Assembly: GCA_029222685.1 (NCBI GenBank)
Contig: JARHVB010000027.1
Span: forward strand, 62,001 to 126,000
Source: Terripilifer ovatus
GTDB lineage: Bacteria > Pseudomonadota > Alphaproteobacteria > Rhizobiales > Beijerinckiaceae
Direction of reading: 5' to 3'
Length of the DNA: 64,000 nucleotides
In this document: in pieces, positions 43,479 to 54,331 of the stretch
Numbering within the stretch: position 1 is the first letter of the stretch
How the letters are laid out: every line of letters starts with the position of its first letter
Notes under the pieces: model-generated
Databases searched by the model: none
Seen by the model: the letters and a program-made list of their open reading frames with translations, nothing else
Told to the model about the DNA's origin: nothing
Position numbers and translations under genes: made by a program

Positions 43479-44501
43479 ATGGCCCAGCCGAAAAACCGCG
43501 TCCAGCAGATGTTCAAGCCGGAATTCCGCTTCGGCCTAGGCGGTGTTCCGCTGGGGAATGAATTCAACAAGATCACGGACAAGGATGCGGAGGCGACGCT
43601 GGAGGCGGCGTGGAGCGTGGGCATTCGTTATTTCGACGTCGCGCCCTGGTACGGTTTCGGCCTTTCCGAACGGCGCTTCGGTCATTTTCTGCATAACCAG
43701 AAACGGAGCGATTACCTTCTGTCATCGAAGGTCGGCAAGCTGTTCAAGGCGTCGAAAAACAATCGCCACGCGGAGATTTTTCCGCTGTCGGATTCGCCCA
43801 ACGACATCGTGTTCGACTATACCGCCGACGGCGTGCGCCGGTCGATCGAGGACAGCCTCCAGCGCCTCGGCGTCGACAGTCTCGACATCGCCTTCGCCCA
43901 TGATCTGTCGCCCGACTTCGCCTACTTCCCCAATGGCTGGGAAGAGCAGTTCAGGATCGCCGAACGAGGTGCGTTTCCGGCACTCTCGCGGATGCGCGAG
44001 GAGGGGATCATCAAGGCCTGGGGCATCGGCGTGAACTGTCCGGAGCCGATCCTGCGCGTCATCGACGTCGCCGATCCGGATGTCTGTCTGTGTGCGGCTC
44101 AATATTCTCTCGTCGACCATGCGAACGCGGTGAACGAGGTGTTTCCGGCCGTGCGCGAGAAAGGCGTGTCGCTGGTCATCGGCTCGGCGCTGAACGCCGG
44201 CTTCATTTCGGGCAGCCCGCGCTACAACTACGGCAAGACGAACCACGAGATCGCTGCTGACAAGATCGACAAGCGGCGGCGGTTGCGGGAGGTCGCCGCG
44301 CGTCATGGGGTCGATCTACGGACGGCGGCACTGCAGTTCTCGGCAGCGCCGTATGTCGCCGTCGCACTCGTCGTTGGGGCCGGCAGCGCGCAGCAAGCCC
44401 AGGAAAACTACAATTCGATGCAGGCCAAAGTTCCTGCCGCTTTCTGGCAGGAACTCAGGAGCGAGGGCCTGATCGACAAGGCCGCAGCGGTGCCGGCGTA
44501 A
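43479..44501 (+). CDS. Aldo/keto reductase
   Basis: A 340-residue reductase from ATG 43479, eight bases after AGGAG. AWSVGIRYFDVAPWYGFGLS holds the catalytic Asp and Tyr, LSSKVGKLFK the Lys, and IAFAHDLSPD replaces the usual LIHxPD, so the His is kept. It belongs to the L-fucose dehydrogenase/pyridoxal 4-dehydrogenase-like branch. Uses NADP(H) or NAD(H) to interconvert an aldehyde or sugar and its alcohol or lactone. Confidence 0.9.
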   Translation: MAQPKNRVQQMFKPEFRFGLGGVPLGNEFNKITDKDAEATLEAAWSVGIRYFDVAPWYGFGLSERRFGHFLHNQKRSDYLLSSKVGKLFKASKNNRHAEIFPLSDSPNDIVFDYTADGVRRSIEDSLQRLGVDSLDIAFAHDLSPDFAYFPNGWEEQFRIAERGAFPALSRMREEGIIKAWGIGVNCPEPILRVIDVADPDVCLCAAQYSLVDHANAVNEVFPAVREKGVSLVIGSALNAGFISGSPRYNYGKTNHEIAADKIDKRRRLREVAARHGVDLRTAALQFSAAPYVAVALVVGAGSAQQAQENYNSMQAKVPAAFWQELRSEGLIDKAAAVPA

Positions 44502-44505
44502 GGCG

Positions 44506-45294
44506 TCACGCCGCCGTCTGGTACCGCTTCGCCGCGTGTGATTGCGCGAAATTCGGCAGCATGGACAGCCGTGCTGTGTTGAACGCGCTCCACTGCGCGG
44601 CGTCGGGCAGGGGCGGGATGGTCACGGTCTCGCGGCGGTCGAAGCCGACCAGGGCGGCGTCCACCAGTTCTGAGACCTCCATGACACCCGTCAACGTGTT
44701 GACGTCGCGGCCGGACCGTTCCCAGATTTCGGTGCGTGTTGCGGCAGGCAGTACGGCCTGCACATAAACGCCCTTGCTCCCGAGTTCGAGCTGGAGGCTT
44801 TGGGAGAGGTAAAGCATGAAGGCTTTTGTCGCGCCGTAGACGCTCATGCCGAATTCCGGCGCAAGTCCGACGACAGAGGCGATGTTGATGATCGCGCCTT
44901 CGCCGGCGGCGGCGAAACGTGGCGCGACCGCGCCGGCAAGGCGGGAGGGGGCCGTGACATTGAGATCGATGAGCCTGGCGATGGCGTCCGGCGTCTGGTC
45001 TAGGAATGCGCCTTCCAGCGCGGCGCCGGCATTGTTCAGCAGCACGCCGATGCGCGCGTCATCGCGCAACCTCGCCTCGACCGTTGAAATGTCCGCCGGT
45101 CTGGTGAGATCGGCCACGAGAATGTCGATTGAAACGCCGGTCTCGGCGCGCAGCCGCGCGGCAAGGCCGTTGAGCCGGGCGGCGTCGCGCGCCACCAGGA
45201 CGAGATCGTGGCCGCGTCTGGCGAAGCGGTCCGCATAGACAGCACCAATGCCCGTCGAGGCGCCGGTGATCAGAACGGTGGGTTTGGCTGACAT
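44506..45294 (-). CDS. SDR-family oxidoreductase
   Basis: A 262-residue classical SDR: TGASTGIGAVYADRFARRGH at the cofactor site, LLNNAGAALEG, IINIASVVGLAPEFG with catalytic Ser, and YGATKAF with Tyr and Lys. Divergent from a TetR gene with a palindrome between them; such pairs are common and the TetR protein likely represses the dehydrogenase. Substrate unknown. Confidence 0.9.
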   Translation of the reverse strand: MSAKPTVLITGASTGIGAVYADRFARRGHDLVLVARDAARLNGLAARLRAETGVSIDILVADLTRPADISTVEARLRDDARIGVLLNNAGAALEGAFLDQTPDAIARLIDLNVTAPSRLAGAVAPRFAAAGEGAIINIASVVGLAPEFGMSVYGATKAFMLYLSQSLQLELGSKGVYVQAVLPAATRTEIWERSGRDVNTLTGVMEVSELVDAALVGFDRRETVTIPPLPDAAQWSAFNTARLSMLPNFAQSHAAKRYQTAA

Positions 45295-45312
45295 GATGGC
45301 AGTTCCTTATTC

Positions 45313-45330
45313 ATGATATTCATCATGATT
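45313..45330. promoter_or_regulatory. Probable TetR operator between SDR and TetR genes
   Basis: TCATGAT-ATTC-ATCATGA, perfect 7-base arms with a 4-base centre, located 19 bases ahead of the SDR start in the divergent gap. Confidence 0.55.
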
Positions 45331-45381
45331 GAATACATGACGATCATCATCTATATTGTCAAGAGGAGATCGGAGATAGAA

Positions 45382-45978
45382 ATGCGGGTCAGTCGCGAAC
45401 AGGTTGCGGAGAATCGCCGGAAAATTCTGGAAGCTGCCGGCCGGCTGTTTCGGGAACGGGGTTTCGAGGCCGTGACTGTGGCGGACGTGATGCAGGCCGC
45501 CGGGCTCACCCATGGTGGGTTCTACGGCTATTTCAAATCCAAGACGGACCTCATTGCTGAAGCGCTGGCGGACATTCTGGTCGGCCCGGGGCCGGATGCG
45601 GATCTCGCCGCCTATGCCGCCGGCTACCTGTCGCCGGCCCATCGCGCCAATGTCGCCGGCGGCTGCGCCACCGCCGCGCTGGCATCGGAGACGCTGCGCC
45701 AGGCGCCCGAGGCGCGCGCGGCGATGACGGCCGGGCTGCAGCAACAGATCGACGACTTGAGCCGGCATGCGCCGGGCGACAGCGCGGCAGCGCGCCGCCA
45801 AGCGGCCATCGGGACCTGGGCGGCGATGGTCGGGGCGTTGATCCTTTCGCGCGTGAGCGATAATCGTGCACTGTCGGACGAGATACTTGACCAGACACGC
45901 GCGTGGCTGCGAGCCAAAGGGCAGAAGGCGAGGATGACGCCGTCATCTCGTACCGAGGCTGTGTCCAGATCAAAATAA
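45382..45978 (+). CDS. TetR-family transcriptional regulator
   Basis: A 198-residue regulator from ATG 45382; the hydrophobic stretch that a longer frame would add is the operator region and not protein. HTH: VADVMQAAGLTHGGFYGYFK at about 33-52. The C-terminal domain (AGGCATAALASETLRQAPEA) matches the TetR group beside SDR or oxidoreductase genes. Divergent from the SDR gene. Confidence 0.9.
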   Translation: MRVSREQVAENRRKILEAAGRLFRERGFEAVTVADVMQAAGLTHGGFYGYFKSKTDLIAEALADILVGPGPDADLAAYAAGYLSPAHRANVAGGCATAALASETLRQAPEARAAMTAGLQQQIDDLSRHAPGDSAAARRQAAIGTWAAMVGALILSRVSDNRALSDEILDQTRAWLRAKGQKARMTPSSRTEAVSRSK

Positions 45979-46013
45979 TGGAATTTCTAGCTCTGTCCCG
46001 CCTTCAGCCCGCA

Positions 46014-46035
46014 GGCCGCCGCATTGGAGGCGGCC
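46014..46035. terminator. Small GC hairpin after the TetR gene
   Basis: GGCCGCC and GGCGGCC arms around an 8-base loop, 36 bases after the TetR stop. No T-run follows. The rest of 45979-46326 holds the repeat at 46106 and no gene. Confidence 0.3.
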
Positions 46036-46105
46036 AAATAGAGGTCATCGGGGCTGCATCACGTTGCGATCGCGAGGAATCGCGTCGTGATCTCATCTCT
46101 TGTTC

Positions 46106-46151
46106 GAGCATCATCTCTTCGGAAAGCCGGTTTCCACTTTTCCGGATCATG
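46106..46151. repeat. Palindromic intergenic repeat of rhizobial type
   Basis: An imperfect inverted repeat starting GAGCATCATCTCTTCGGAAA and ending CACTTTTCCGGATCATGC. Its shape and the core CGGTTTCCACTTTTCCGGAT are familiar from repeats spread through Bradyrhizobium, Bosea and Mesorhizobium relatives. A single copy in this window; different family from the phrB insertions. Confidence 0.55.
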
Positions 46152-46326
46152 CCCCAGCGAGGTGTCGAAATCCGTAGTCCTGATCTCATGCTGCCAGCGC
46201 GGCGTGCAGGTTTGTTCCCGCCAGAAAGTTCCATATAGTCAACAGATCGCTCCTTGCCGGATCGCTCCCTGCTTTCAGGCATGAGCGGTTCGAGGGGGCT
46301 TCTCGCTTTATGGAGCGTTCTGCGCG

Positions 46327-47760
46327 ATGCGCGGATGGTTGCGGGGCAAGATGATTGGATTTCCCGCTGCCGATTCAGCGCGAGCACCGCTTCATATCCC
46401 GCGGCAGCAACCGGCCAGGGGCTTGCCGTCCGCGCGATGCCATCTCGTCGCCCTGTGTCTGGCGTTCATGCAGGCCTCGGCCGCGCTGGCGCAGACGGCG
46501 GCGCCTGACCAATCGAACGCGCAGCACCGGAACGAAAACGGCGAGATGCTCCGACCGGACTCCGATCCGGTGACATGGACGTTCACCTACAACAGCGACG
46601 TCAATGCGGACGTCAGCGGCGGCAACGGGACGGGCGGAGCCTATCTGCATCGGCTTGGCGTGATCGGTGACGCTGATCTCGACCGGTTGGTCGGCTGGCG
46701 CGCGGCGTCCGCCCACATCAGCATCCATGCCATCCAGGGCAGCGGTCTGTCCGCCCTGCGGGTCGGCAATGCTCTGGCGGTCAGTGGGATCGAAGCCGAG
46801 CCAGCCCTCAGGCTTTTCAACCTCTGGATCGAACAGAAGCTGGGCGATCACGTCTCCGTGCGTGCCGGCCAGTTTACCGCGGCGCAGGAATTTGCGGTCA
46901 GCACGACAGCCAGTCTGTTCGTGAACTCCACATTCGGATGGCCGGGCAGTTTTGCCAACGATCTGCCAAGCGGTGGCCCGGCCTATCCGCTGTCGGCGCC
47001 GGGCGTACGACTGGCGGCGGGTGCGGATGACAAGACGATGTTTCGCGTCGCCGCGTTTTCCGGCGACCCCGCCGGGAGAGGCGGCGGAGATCCACAGCGC
47101 CGGGATTTCTACGGTCTCAACGGCTTTCGCCTCCAGGGCAGGCCGTTTCTCATCGGCGAGATTCAGCGCTCCGCCGGTGGTCACGATCCGGCGTGGTCGC
47201 TCACGATCGGCGGCTGGGTTCATCTCGATCGGTTCGACGATCTGGGTTACGACACCCGCGGCATTTCCCTTGCCTCGCCGCTGTCGAACGGCCAGCCGTT
47301 GCGGCATGCAGGAAATTATGCGGTCTATGCGATGGCAGACGGACGTCTGTGGGACTGGGGTGCGCGCTCCGTCCATGGGTTCGTCCGGGCATCGGCCAGC
47401 CCCGCAGACCGTAACGCTCTCGATCTTTATGTCGATGGAGGGCTATCCGTAACATCGTTGTTTACCACCCGCCCCAATGACGTTTTCGGCATCGGCTTTG
47501 CCATCGCCCGCACGTCTCCCCGGCTGCGGTCGTTGATCCGCGCCAGCGCCGAGATCGCCGGGACGCCCGTTTATCCGCCGGGTTTCGAAGGCGTCATCGA
47601 AGCCAGCTATCAACTGCAGTTAAAGCCGGGGCTGTATGTTCAGCCGAATATCCAGCTTGTGGTGCATCCGTCCGCCGCGATGCTGACCGATCCGGGCGGC
47701 TTTGACCGCACACCACGGAATGCCGTGGTCATCGGGATACGGACGTCTTTTCGACTCTAA
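46327..47760 (+). CDS. OprB-like carbohydrate-selective porin
   Basis: A 477-residue outer-membrane protein. The signal peptide is probably the segment LVALCLAFMQASAALAQ, so the true start may be an ATG or GTG downstream of 46327. The mature part has repeated amphipathic strands, ends in Phe-x-Leu (TSFRL) as outer-membrane barrels do, and shows OprB-type features (GAYLHRLGVIGDADLDRLVG, VRAGQFTAAQEFAVSTTASL). Allows sugars or other polar solutes across the outer membrane. Confidence 0.75.
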   Translation: MRGWLRGKMIGFPAADSARAPLHIPRQQPARGLPSARCHLVALCLAFMQASAALAQTAAPDQSNAQHRNENGEMLRPDSDPVTWTFTYNSDVNADVSGGNGTGGAYLHRLGVIGDADLDRLVGWRAASAHISIHAIQGSGLSALRVGNALAVSGIEAEPALRLFNLWIEQKLGDHVSVRAGQFTAAQEFAVSTTASLFVNSTFGWPGSFANDLPSGGPAYPLSAPGVRLAAGADDKTMFRVAAFSGDPAGRGGGDPQRRDFYGLNGFRLQGRPFLIGEIQRSAGGHDPAWSLTIGGWVHLDRFDDLGYDTRGISLASPLSNGQPLRHAGNYAVYAMADGRLWDWGARSVHGFVRASASPADRNALDLYVDGGLSVTSLFTTRPNDVFGIGFAIARTSPRLRSLIRASAEIAGTPVYPPGFEGVIEASYQLQLKPGLYVQPNIQLVVHPSAAMLTDPGGFDRTPRNAVVIGIRTSFRL

Positions 47761-47774
47761 ACAGAAAGCGCAGC

Positions 47775-48470
47775 ATGCCCATTTTTCCGCAGGATATTTT
47801 CACCGAACCGACCGATGTGGACCCCGATACATTGGCAAACCTTGGTCCGCTCCGCCGCCTTGCCGGCACGTGGGAGGCTCGCAAGGGTGTCGACATCAAT
47901 CCCAAAGCCGGAGGACCTGAGCGCCGCGTCTTCATCGAACGCAATGAACTCGAGCCGATCGATCCGCAGACCAACGGTCCACAACTGTTCTATGGTCTGC
48001 GCTATCATGTTCACATTACCACGGAAGAGGAAGACACCACCTTTCACGACCAGACCGGCTATTGGCTGTGGGAGCCGGCCACGGGCCTGGTGTTGCAAAC
48101 GGTCGCCATTCCGCGCGGGCAGATCGCGATGGCGTCTGGTCAGGCGACCGCTGACGCAAACCGGCTGGTGCTGAGCGCAAAGCGCGGCCAGACCGACTAT
48201 GGCATTTGCTCGACCGCTTTCCTAGAATACGCGTTCCGCACCGACAGCTACCAGATCGAGGTCATTTTCAACGCCGACGGCTCCTGGAGCTATGTCACGG
48301 ACACCGTGCTGAGCGTGCGCGGCAGGCCGGCTCCGTTCACGCATCGCGACCAGAGCACGCTCGTGAAGATCAAAGAGCCCGAGCCCAACCCGTTGGTCCG
48401 GATTTTTGCCGCGAAGCGGGCCGCAGGCGGAAATTCGGGCGATGTAGCCAAGGCCGAGGTAGAAGATTAA
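47775..48470 (+). CDS. Nitrobindin-like/FABP-like heme-binding beta-barrel protein
   Basis: A 231-residue protein 14 bases after the porin gene. LRRLAGTWEARKGVDINPKA, then FHDQTGYWLWEPATGLVLQT and VAIPRGQIAMASGQATADAN are the pattern of the THAP4/nitrobindin-like family. In nitrobindins a His ligates haem; a candidate is in RYHVHITTEE or FHDQT. Probably soluble. Role unknown; co-transcription with the porin gene is likely. Confidence 0.75.
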   Translation: MPIFPQDIFTEPTDVDPDTLANLGPLRRLAGTWEARKGVDINPKAGGPERRVFIERNELEPIDPQTNGPQLFYGLRYHVHITTEEEDTTFHDQTGYWLWEPATGLVLQTVAIPRGQIAMASGQATADANRLVLSAKRGQTDYGICSTAFLEYAFRTDSYQIEVIFNADGSWSYVTDTVLSVRGRPAPFTHRDQSTLVKIKEPEPNPLVRIFAAKRAAGGNSGDVAKAEVED

Positions 48471-48646
48471 AGGACTCGCCCGCGCTTTCCCGCATCGCGC
48501 GCGCGCCTGCGTTCGAATTTCGCCATCTTATTTGCCGATCTGCGGAACCTTCCCGTAAGTGGCGCGTTACGAAAGGTTGGCCTAACTAGAAATCGGTCGG
48601 GCCGCAGCTGTACCAGGCACCTGCCTGGGGACGCGGGGGACTTGCC

Positions 48647-51600
48647 ATGAACGTCGAACTGCCGCGCGATCGACTGGATCGCCGACATATCCTGATGGCG
48701 CTACGGGCCTTCCGCCGGGGTGATTTCTCCGTCCGCCTGCCGATGCCACTCGACGGTCTCGACGCGGATATCGCGGAGACCTTTAATGAAATCGTCGAAA
48801 TCAATCAGCAACTGACGAAAGAGTTCCAAAGGCTGTCGCAGGTCGTCGGCAAGGACGGCAGGATCGGCGAGCGGGGCCTTGTGCGTAGTGCGACGGGCGG
48901 CTGGGAGACAAGCATCCACTCCGTCAACACCCTCATCGAGGACATGGTGCAGCCGACCGCCGAGGTGGCGCGGGTCATCGGGGCCGTCGCCAAGGGCGAC
49001 CTGTCGCAACAGATGATGGTGGAGATCGACGGCCGGCGCCTGCGCGGCGAATTCCTGCGCATCGGCAAGATCGTCAATACCATGGTCGATCAGCTCGCCT
49101 CCTTCACCTCGGAAGTGACGCGTGTCGCCCGCGAGGTCGGCACCGAGGGCAAGCTCGGCGGCCAGGCGAAGGTCAAGGGCGCTGCCGGCACGTGGAAGGA
49201 CCTGACCGACAATGTCAACGCGATGGCCACCAACCTGACCAGCCAGGTGCGCAACATCGCCGAAGTCACCACGGCGGTCGCCTCGGGCGACCTGTCGAAG
49301 AAGATCACCGTCGACGTGAAGGGCGAGATCCTGGAGCTGAAGAACACCATCAACACGATGGTGGACCAGCTCAACTCCTTCGCCTCGGAAGTGACGCGCG
49401 TGGCGCGCGAGGTCGGCACGGAAGGCAAGCTCGGCGGCCAGGCGCGAGTCGAAGGCGTCGGCGGCACCTGGAAGGACCTGACCGACAACGTCAACCTGAT
49501 GGCGGCGAACCTCACCGGCCAGGTCCGCAACATCGCCGAGGTGACCACGGCCGTGGCGCTCGGCGACCTGTCGAAGAAGATCACCGTCGACGTGCGCGGC
49601 GAAATTCTGGAGCTGAAGGACACCATCAACACGATGGTGGACCAGCTCAACTCGTTCGCCTCGGAAGTGACGCGCGTCGCCCGCGAGGTCGGCACCGAGG
49701 GCAAGCTCGGCGGCCAGGCGCAGGTGCGCGGCGTCGCCGGCACCTGGAAGGATCTCACCGACAACGTCAATCTGATGGCCGACAATCTAACCGGCCAGGT
49801 GCGCAACATCGCCGAGGTGACGACGGCCGTCGCCTCCGGCGATCTGTCGAAGAAGATCACTGTTGCCGTGCGCGGTGAAATCCTCGAGCTGAAGGACACC
49901 ATCAACACCATGGTGGACCAGCTCAACTCGTTCGCCTCGGAAGTGACGCGCGTGGCGCGTGAAGTGGGTACCGAAGGCAAGCTCGGAGGCCAGGCCGACG
50001 TGAAGGGCGTCGGCGGCACCTGGAAGGATCTCACCGACAACGTCAACCTGATGGCGGCAAACCTCACCGGCCAGGTCCGCAACATCGCCGAAGTGACCAC
50101 CGCCGTGGCGCGCGGCGACCTGTCGAAGAAGATCACCGTCGACGTGAAGGGCGAAATCCTCGAGTTGAAGAACACCGTCAACACGATGGTGGACCAGCTC
50201 AACTCCTTCGCCTCGGAAGTGACGCGCATGGCGCGCGAGGTGGGCTCGGAAGGCAAGCTCGGCGGACAGGCGCATGTGGAAGGCGTCGCCGGCACGTGGA
50301 AAGACCTGACCGACAACGTCAACGCCATGGCCGGCAATCTCACCGTTCAGCTTCGCGACGTGTCCAAGGTGGCGACCGCGATTGCCACCGGCGACCTGAC
50401 GCAGAAGATCACCGTCGACGCGCAGGGCGAGATCCTGCAGATCAAGGACGTGATCAACACGATGGTGGACCAGCTCAACTCGTTCGCCTCGGAAGTGACG
50501 CGCGTGGCGAGGGAGGTGGGCTCCGACGGCAAGCTCGGCGGCCAGGCGCAGGTGCGCGGCGTCGCCGGCACGTGGAAAGATCTGACCGACAACGTCAACG
50601 CCATGGCGGCGAACCTGACCGGCCAGGTGCGCAACATCGCCGAAGTGACGACGGCGGTCGCCTCCGGCGACCTGTCGAAGAAGATCACCGTCGACGTGCG
50701 CGGCGAAATCCTCGAGCTGAAGGACACCATCAACACGATGGTGGACCAACTCAACTCGTTCGCTTCGGAAGTGACGCGCGTGGCGCGCGAAGTCGGCACC
50801 GAGGGTAAGCTCGGCGGCCAGGCGCAGGTGCGCGGCGTTGCCGGCACCTGGAAGGACCTGACCGACAACGTCAACCTGATGGCCGACAACCTGACCGGCC
50901 AGGTGCGCAACATCGCCGACGTGACCACGGCGGTCGCGCGCGGCGACCTGTCGAAGAAGATCACCGTCGACGTGAAGGGCGAAATCCTCGAGCTCAAATC
51001 CACCATCAATACCATGGTCGATCAGCTCAACTCCTTTGCCGGCGAGGTGACGCGCGTGGCGCGCGAAGTCGGCACGCAGGGCAAGCTCGGCGGCCAGGCC
51101 CGCGTCGAGGGCGTTGCCGGCACCTGGAAGGACCTGACCGACAACGTCAACCTGATGGCGACCAACCTGACCAACCAGGTGCGCGGCATCGCCGAGGTGG
51201 TGACGGCGGTGGCGCAAGGCAACCTGAAGCGCAAACTGGCGGTGGACGCCAAAGGCGAAATTGCCTCGCTTGCCGATACCATCAACGGCATGATCGAGAC
51301 GCTCGCGACCTTCGCCGACCAGGTGACCAACGTGGCGCGCGAGGTCGGCATCGAAGGCAAGCTCGGTGGCCAGGCGCGTGTGCCGGGCGCGGCGGGACTG
51401 TGGCGCGACCTCACCGACAATGTGAACCAGCTTGCAGCGAACCTGACGACGCAGGTGCGCGCCATCGCCGAAGTCTCCACCGCCGTGACCAAGGGCGACC
51501 TGACCCGCTCGATCGCGGTCGAGGCCTCGGGTGAGGTTGCTGCGCTGAAGGACAATATCAACGAGATGATCCGCAACCTGAAGGATCAGACGTTGAAGAA

Positions 51601-54331
51601 CGCCGAGCAGGACTGGTTGAAGACCAATCTGGCGCGCTTCTCGCGCATGCTGCAGGGCGAGCGCGATCTCTCCACCGTGTCGCGGCTGATCATGTCCGAA
51701 CTGGCACCGCTGGTGAACGCGCAATACGGCGTATTCTACGTGACCAACCGCGAGGAAGACGAGTTCTATCTCGAACTGGCCGCTTCCTACGGCGCCGGTA
51801 GCAATGCCGCCATGCGCCAGCGCCTGGAAGCACGCGAGGGGCTTGTCGGGCAGGCGGCTGCCGACAAGCGCGTAATCGTGCTGAACAATGTGCCGCCGGA
51901 GTTTCTGCGCATCTCGTCGGGACTCGGGGAGGCGGGGCCTGCCAGTGTGGTCATCCTGCCGGCGCTGTTCGAGGACGACGTCAAGGCGGTGATCGAGCTT
52001 GCTTCCTTCGGGCAGTTCAGCGACACGCACCAGTCGTTCCTCAACCAGTTGATGGAGTCGGTCGGCATCGTGCTGAACACGATTGCCGCGACCATGCGCA
52101 CCGAAGGCCTGCTGAAACAGTCGCAATTGCTGACTGCAGAGCTTCAGTCGCGGCAGTCGGAACTGACCAAGAAGCAGGAAGAGCTGCACGCCACCAACGA
52201 GGAACTGCAGGAGAAGGCGCAACTGCTCGAGAATGAGAAGAAGCAGGTCGAGAACAAGAACCTGGAAATCGAAATGGCGCGCCGGGCGCTCGAGGAAAAG
52301 GCCGAACAGCTGGCGCTGACCTCAAAGTACAAGTCCGAGTTCCTGGCCAACATGAGCCACGAACTGCGTACGCCGCTCAACTCGCTGCTGATCCTGTCGA
52401 AGCTGCTTGCCGGCAACCAGCAGGGCAATCTCAACGACAAGCAGGTCGAATTCGCCCGCACGATCAATTCGGCCGGCACCGATCTGCTGAGCCTCATCAA
52501 CGACATTCTCGACCTGTCGAAGATCGAATCCGGCACCGTGTCGATCGATCTCAACGAAATGCCGGTCGCGCAGCTCAAGCAGCATATGGAGCGCACGTTC
52601 CGCCAGTTGGCGACCGACAAGGGCCTGAGTTTCGCCATCCGCGTCGACGCCGCCGTTCCAGAGACAATCCGCACCGATGAGAAGCGGCTGCAGCAGGTCG
52701 TCCTCAACCTGTTGTCGAACGCTTTCAAGTTTACCGCCGAAGGCGAGGTGGTCCTGAGCATGAAGACAATCAGCCGGCCTGGCTCTGGCCGCCGCCGAAG
52801 CCAGGCGCTCGCCATCGCGGTGAGCGATACCGGCATCGGCATCCCGGCCGAGAAGCAGAAGCTGATCTTCGAGGCGTTTCAGCAGGCGGACGGCACCACC
52901 AGCCGGAAATATGGGGGCACCGGCCTGGGGCTCTCCATCAGTCGCGAAATCGCCCGGCTGCTTGGCGGCGAACTCAAGGTCGAAAGCGAGCCCGGACAAG
53001 GAGCCGTCTTCACCCTGACGATTCCGCTCGACGAACCGCAGAGCGCGGCGAAGCCCGCCGGCGGCGCCCGTGCCGCGAGGACAGAGGTCAACGGTGCGGA
53101 AGCAGCCGTCGAGTTTGCCGATGACCGCGACACGATCTCTCCCGATGACCGAGTGGTCCTCGTTGTCGAGGATGACCCAACCTTCGGATCGATCCTGATC
53201 AAGATGGCGCGTGACGCCGGTTTGAAAGGCGTTCTTTCAACGGCCGGCACCGGAACGGTGGCGCTGGCGCGCCGCCTGGTGCCTGACGCCATCACGCTCG
53301 ATCTCGGTCTGTCGGATATCGACGGCTGGGTGCTGTTCGATCTGCTGCGGCATGATCCGAAGACACGCCGTATTCCGATTCATGTCATATCCGGCGGCGA
53401 AGACCTGGCGGCCCTGACGGCAAAGGGCGCCGCCAGCGTCTGGACCAAGCCGGTGGAACCGGCGGAGCTGAACACCATCTTCCGCGACATCGGCACGCGC
53501 ACCGCGCGCGTGCAGCGCAATGTCCTCGTGCTCGATAGTGCCGCCGACCGCCGGCTTTCGATCGTTGAAGCCCTGCGCGACGGCGTCACGTCGGTCAACG
53601 GCCTGTCGCATCTGCCGGCAGATGTCCGCGGCACGGAACTCGATCGATACGACGCGGTGGTGATCGGACTCGGGCGCTCGGCGGCGGAGAATGCCAAGAC
53701 GCTTGCCGGGTTCCAGCCGGCCGCCTCGAAGCTGCTGCTGTTCAGCGAATCGACCGATGCAATCGACAAGGCGCTCGCCGCATTGCCCGCGCTGGCGGTT
53801 GGCCAACGCGTTCACAACATCGCGCTGCTGGGAGCGGAACTTGCGGCAGCGATGAGCGACGCGTCGGCCAAAGACGTCGCGAGTGTTGATGAGGAGCGGC
53901 CCGACGCAATCGATCTTGCCGGAGCGCGTGTGCTGATCGTCGACGACGACATCCGCAACATCTATTCCCTGACCAGCGTGCTGGAAACGTTCGGCATCGA
54001 GGTGCTGCACGCCGAGCGCGGCCAGGAGGGGATCCAGATCCTCGATGAAACGCCGAACATCGACGCGGCGCTGATCGACATCATGATGCCCGATATGGAC
54101 GGCTATGAGACGATGCGAGAGATCCGGCGCCGCCGCCACCTGAAAGAGCTGCCTCTGATCTCGGTGACGGCCAAGGCGATGAAAGGCGATCGCGAGAAGT
54201 GCATGGAGGCCGGCGCTTCCGACTACATCGCAAAGCCGGTCGACCTCGATCTGCTGCTCGCCCTGCTGCGGGTCTGGGTCGGCCGTTCGCGCAGCCGCCG
54301 TGAAGCGGCCACCCTGTCAGGGGTTGCGTGA
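48647..54331 (+). CDS. Cytosolic HAMP-array hybrid sensor histidine kinase
   Basis: A 1,894-residue kinase with no membrane segment. Residues about 20-980 form an array of alternating HAMP units: ten GDL-type signals (for example [10 protein letters not shown]) and nine EGKLGGQ...DLTDNVN segments at a 92-residue period, almost identical to one another. A GAF domain (about 1010-1150) and coiled coil ([20 protein letters not shown]) follow. HisKA has phospho-acceptor His1238 in [10 protein letters not shown]; HATPase motifs are [17 protein letters not shown] and [12 protein letters not shown]. Then a receiver (D1552), a receiver-like domain lacking the Asp, and a terminal receiver with D1811. 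The architecture resembles fungal group III (Nik1/Os-1) osmosensing kinases. The next gene overlaps by 4 bases. Confidence 0.95.
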   Translation: MNVELPRDRLDRRHILMALRAFRRGDFSVRLPMPLDGLDADIAETFNEIVEINQQLTKEFQRLSQVVGKDGRIGERGLVRSATGGWETSIHSVNTLIEDMVQPTAEVARVIGAVAKGDLSQQMMVEIDGRRLRGEFLRIGKIVNTMVDQLASFTSEVTRVAREVGTEGKLGGQAKVKGAAGTWKDLTDNVNAMATNLTSQVRNIAEVTTAVASGDLSKKITVDVKGEILELKNTINTMVDQLNSFASEVTRVAREVGTEGKLGGQARVEGVGGTWKDLTDNVNLMAANLTGQVRNIAEVTTAVALGDLSKKITVDVRGEILELKDTINTMVDQLNSFASEVTRVAREVGTEGKLGGQAQVRGVAGTWKDLTDNVNLMADNLTGQVRNIAEVTTAVASGDLSKKITVAVRGEILELKDTINTMVDQLNSFASEVTRVAREVGTEGKLGGQADVKGVGGTWKDLTDNVNLMAANLTGQVRNIAEVTTAVARGDLSKKITVDVKGEILELKNTVNTMVDQLNSFASEVTRMAREVGSEGKLGGQAHVEGVAGTWKDLTDNVNAMAGNLTVQLRDVSKVATAIATGDLTQKITVDAQGEILQIKDVINTMVDQLNSFASEVTRVAREVGSDGKLGGQAQVRGVAGTWKDLTDNVNAMAANLTGQVRNIAEVTTAVASGDLSKKITVDVRGEILELKDTINTMVDQLNSFASEVTRVAREVGTEGKLGGQAQVRGVAGTWKDLTDNVNLMADNLTGQVRNIADVTTAVARGDLSKKITVDVKGEILELKSTINTMVDQLNSFAGEVTRVAREVGTQGKLGGQARVEGVAGTWKDLTDNVNLMATNLTNQVRGIAEVVTAVAQGNLKRKLAVDAKGEIASLADTINGMIETLATFADQVTNVAREVGIEGKLGGQARVPGAAGLWRDLTDNVNQLAANLTTQVRAIAEVSTAVTKGDLTRSIAVEASGEVAALKDNINEMIRNLKDQTLKNAEQDWLKTNLARFSRMLQGERDLSTVSRLIMSELAPLVNAQYGVFYVTNREEDEFYLELAASYGAGSNAAMRQRLEAREGLVGQAAADKRVIVLNNVPPEFLRISSGLGEAGPASVVILPALFEDDVKAVIELASFGQFSDTHQSFLNQLMESVGIVLNTIAATMRTEGLLKQSQLLTAELQSRQSELTKKQEELHATNEELQEKAQLLENEKKQVENKNLEIEMARRALEEKAEQLALTSKYKSEFLANMSHELRTPLNSLLILSKLLAGNQQGNLNDKQVEFARTINSAGTDLLSLINDILDLSKIESGTVSIDLNEMPVAQLKQHMERTFRQLATDKGLSFAIRVDAAVPETIRTDEKRLQQVVLNLLSNAFKFTAEGEVVLSMKTISRPGSGRRRSQALAIAVSDTGIGIPAEKQKLIFEAFQQADGTTSRKYGGTGLGLSISREIARLLGGELKVESEPGQGAVFTLTIPLDEPQSAAKPAGGARAARTEVNGAEAAVEFADDRDTISPDDRVVLVVEDDPTFGSILIKMARDAGLKGVLSTAGTGTVALARRLVPDAITLDLGLSDIDGWVLFDLLRHDPKTRRIPIHVISGGEDLAALTAKGAASVWTKPVEPAELNTIFRDIGTRTARVQRNVLVLDSAADRRLSIVEALRDGVTSVNGLSHLPADVRGTELDRYDAVVIGLGRSAAENAKTLAGFQPAASKLLLFSESTDAIDKALAALPALAVGQRVHNIALLGAELAAAMSDASAKDVASVDEERPDAIDLAGARVLIVDDDIRNIYSLTSVLETFGIEVLHAERGQEGIQILDETPNIDAALIDIMMPDMDGYETMREIRRRRHLKELPLISVTAKAMKGDREKCMEAGASDYIAKPVDLDLLLALLRVWVGRSRSRREAATLSGVA
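49105..51450 (+). repeat. Nine tandem 276-bp coding repeats in the kinase gene
   Basis: Units of 92 codons repeat nine times at high DNA identity, for example at 49190, 49466 and onward. Near-identical blocks make the array prone to unequal recombination and to assembly collapse. Within the protein they encode successive HAMP units. Confidence 0.9.

Noticed and set aside
49105-51450. Regular repeats considered as CRISPR or satellite DNA
   Set aside because: The 276-bp period keeps the frame and encodes HAMP domains; there are no unique spacers.
49787-52222. Long leftward open frame of over 800 codons opposite the kinase repeats
   Set aside because: It is the antisense of the repetitive high-GC kinase gene; the codon pattern and homology belong to the forward strand.
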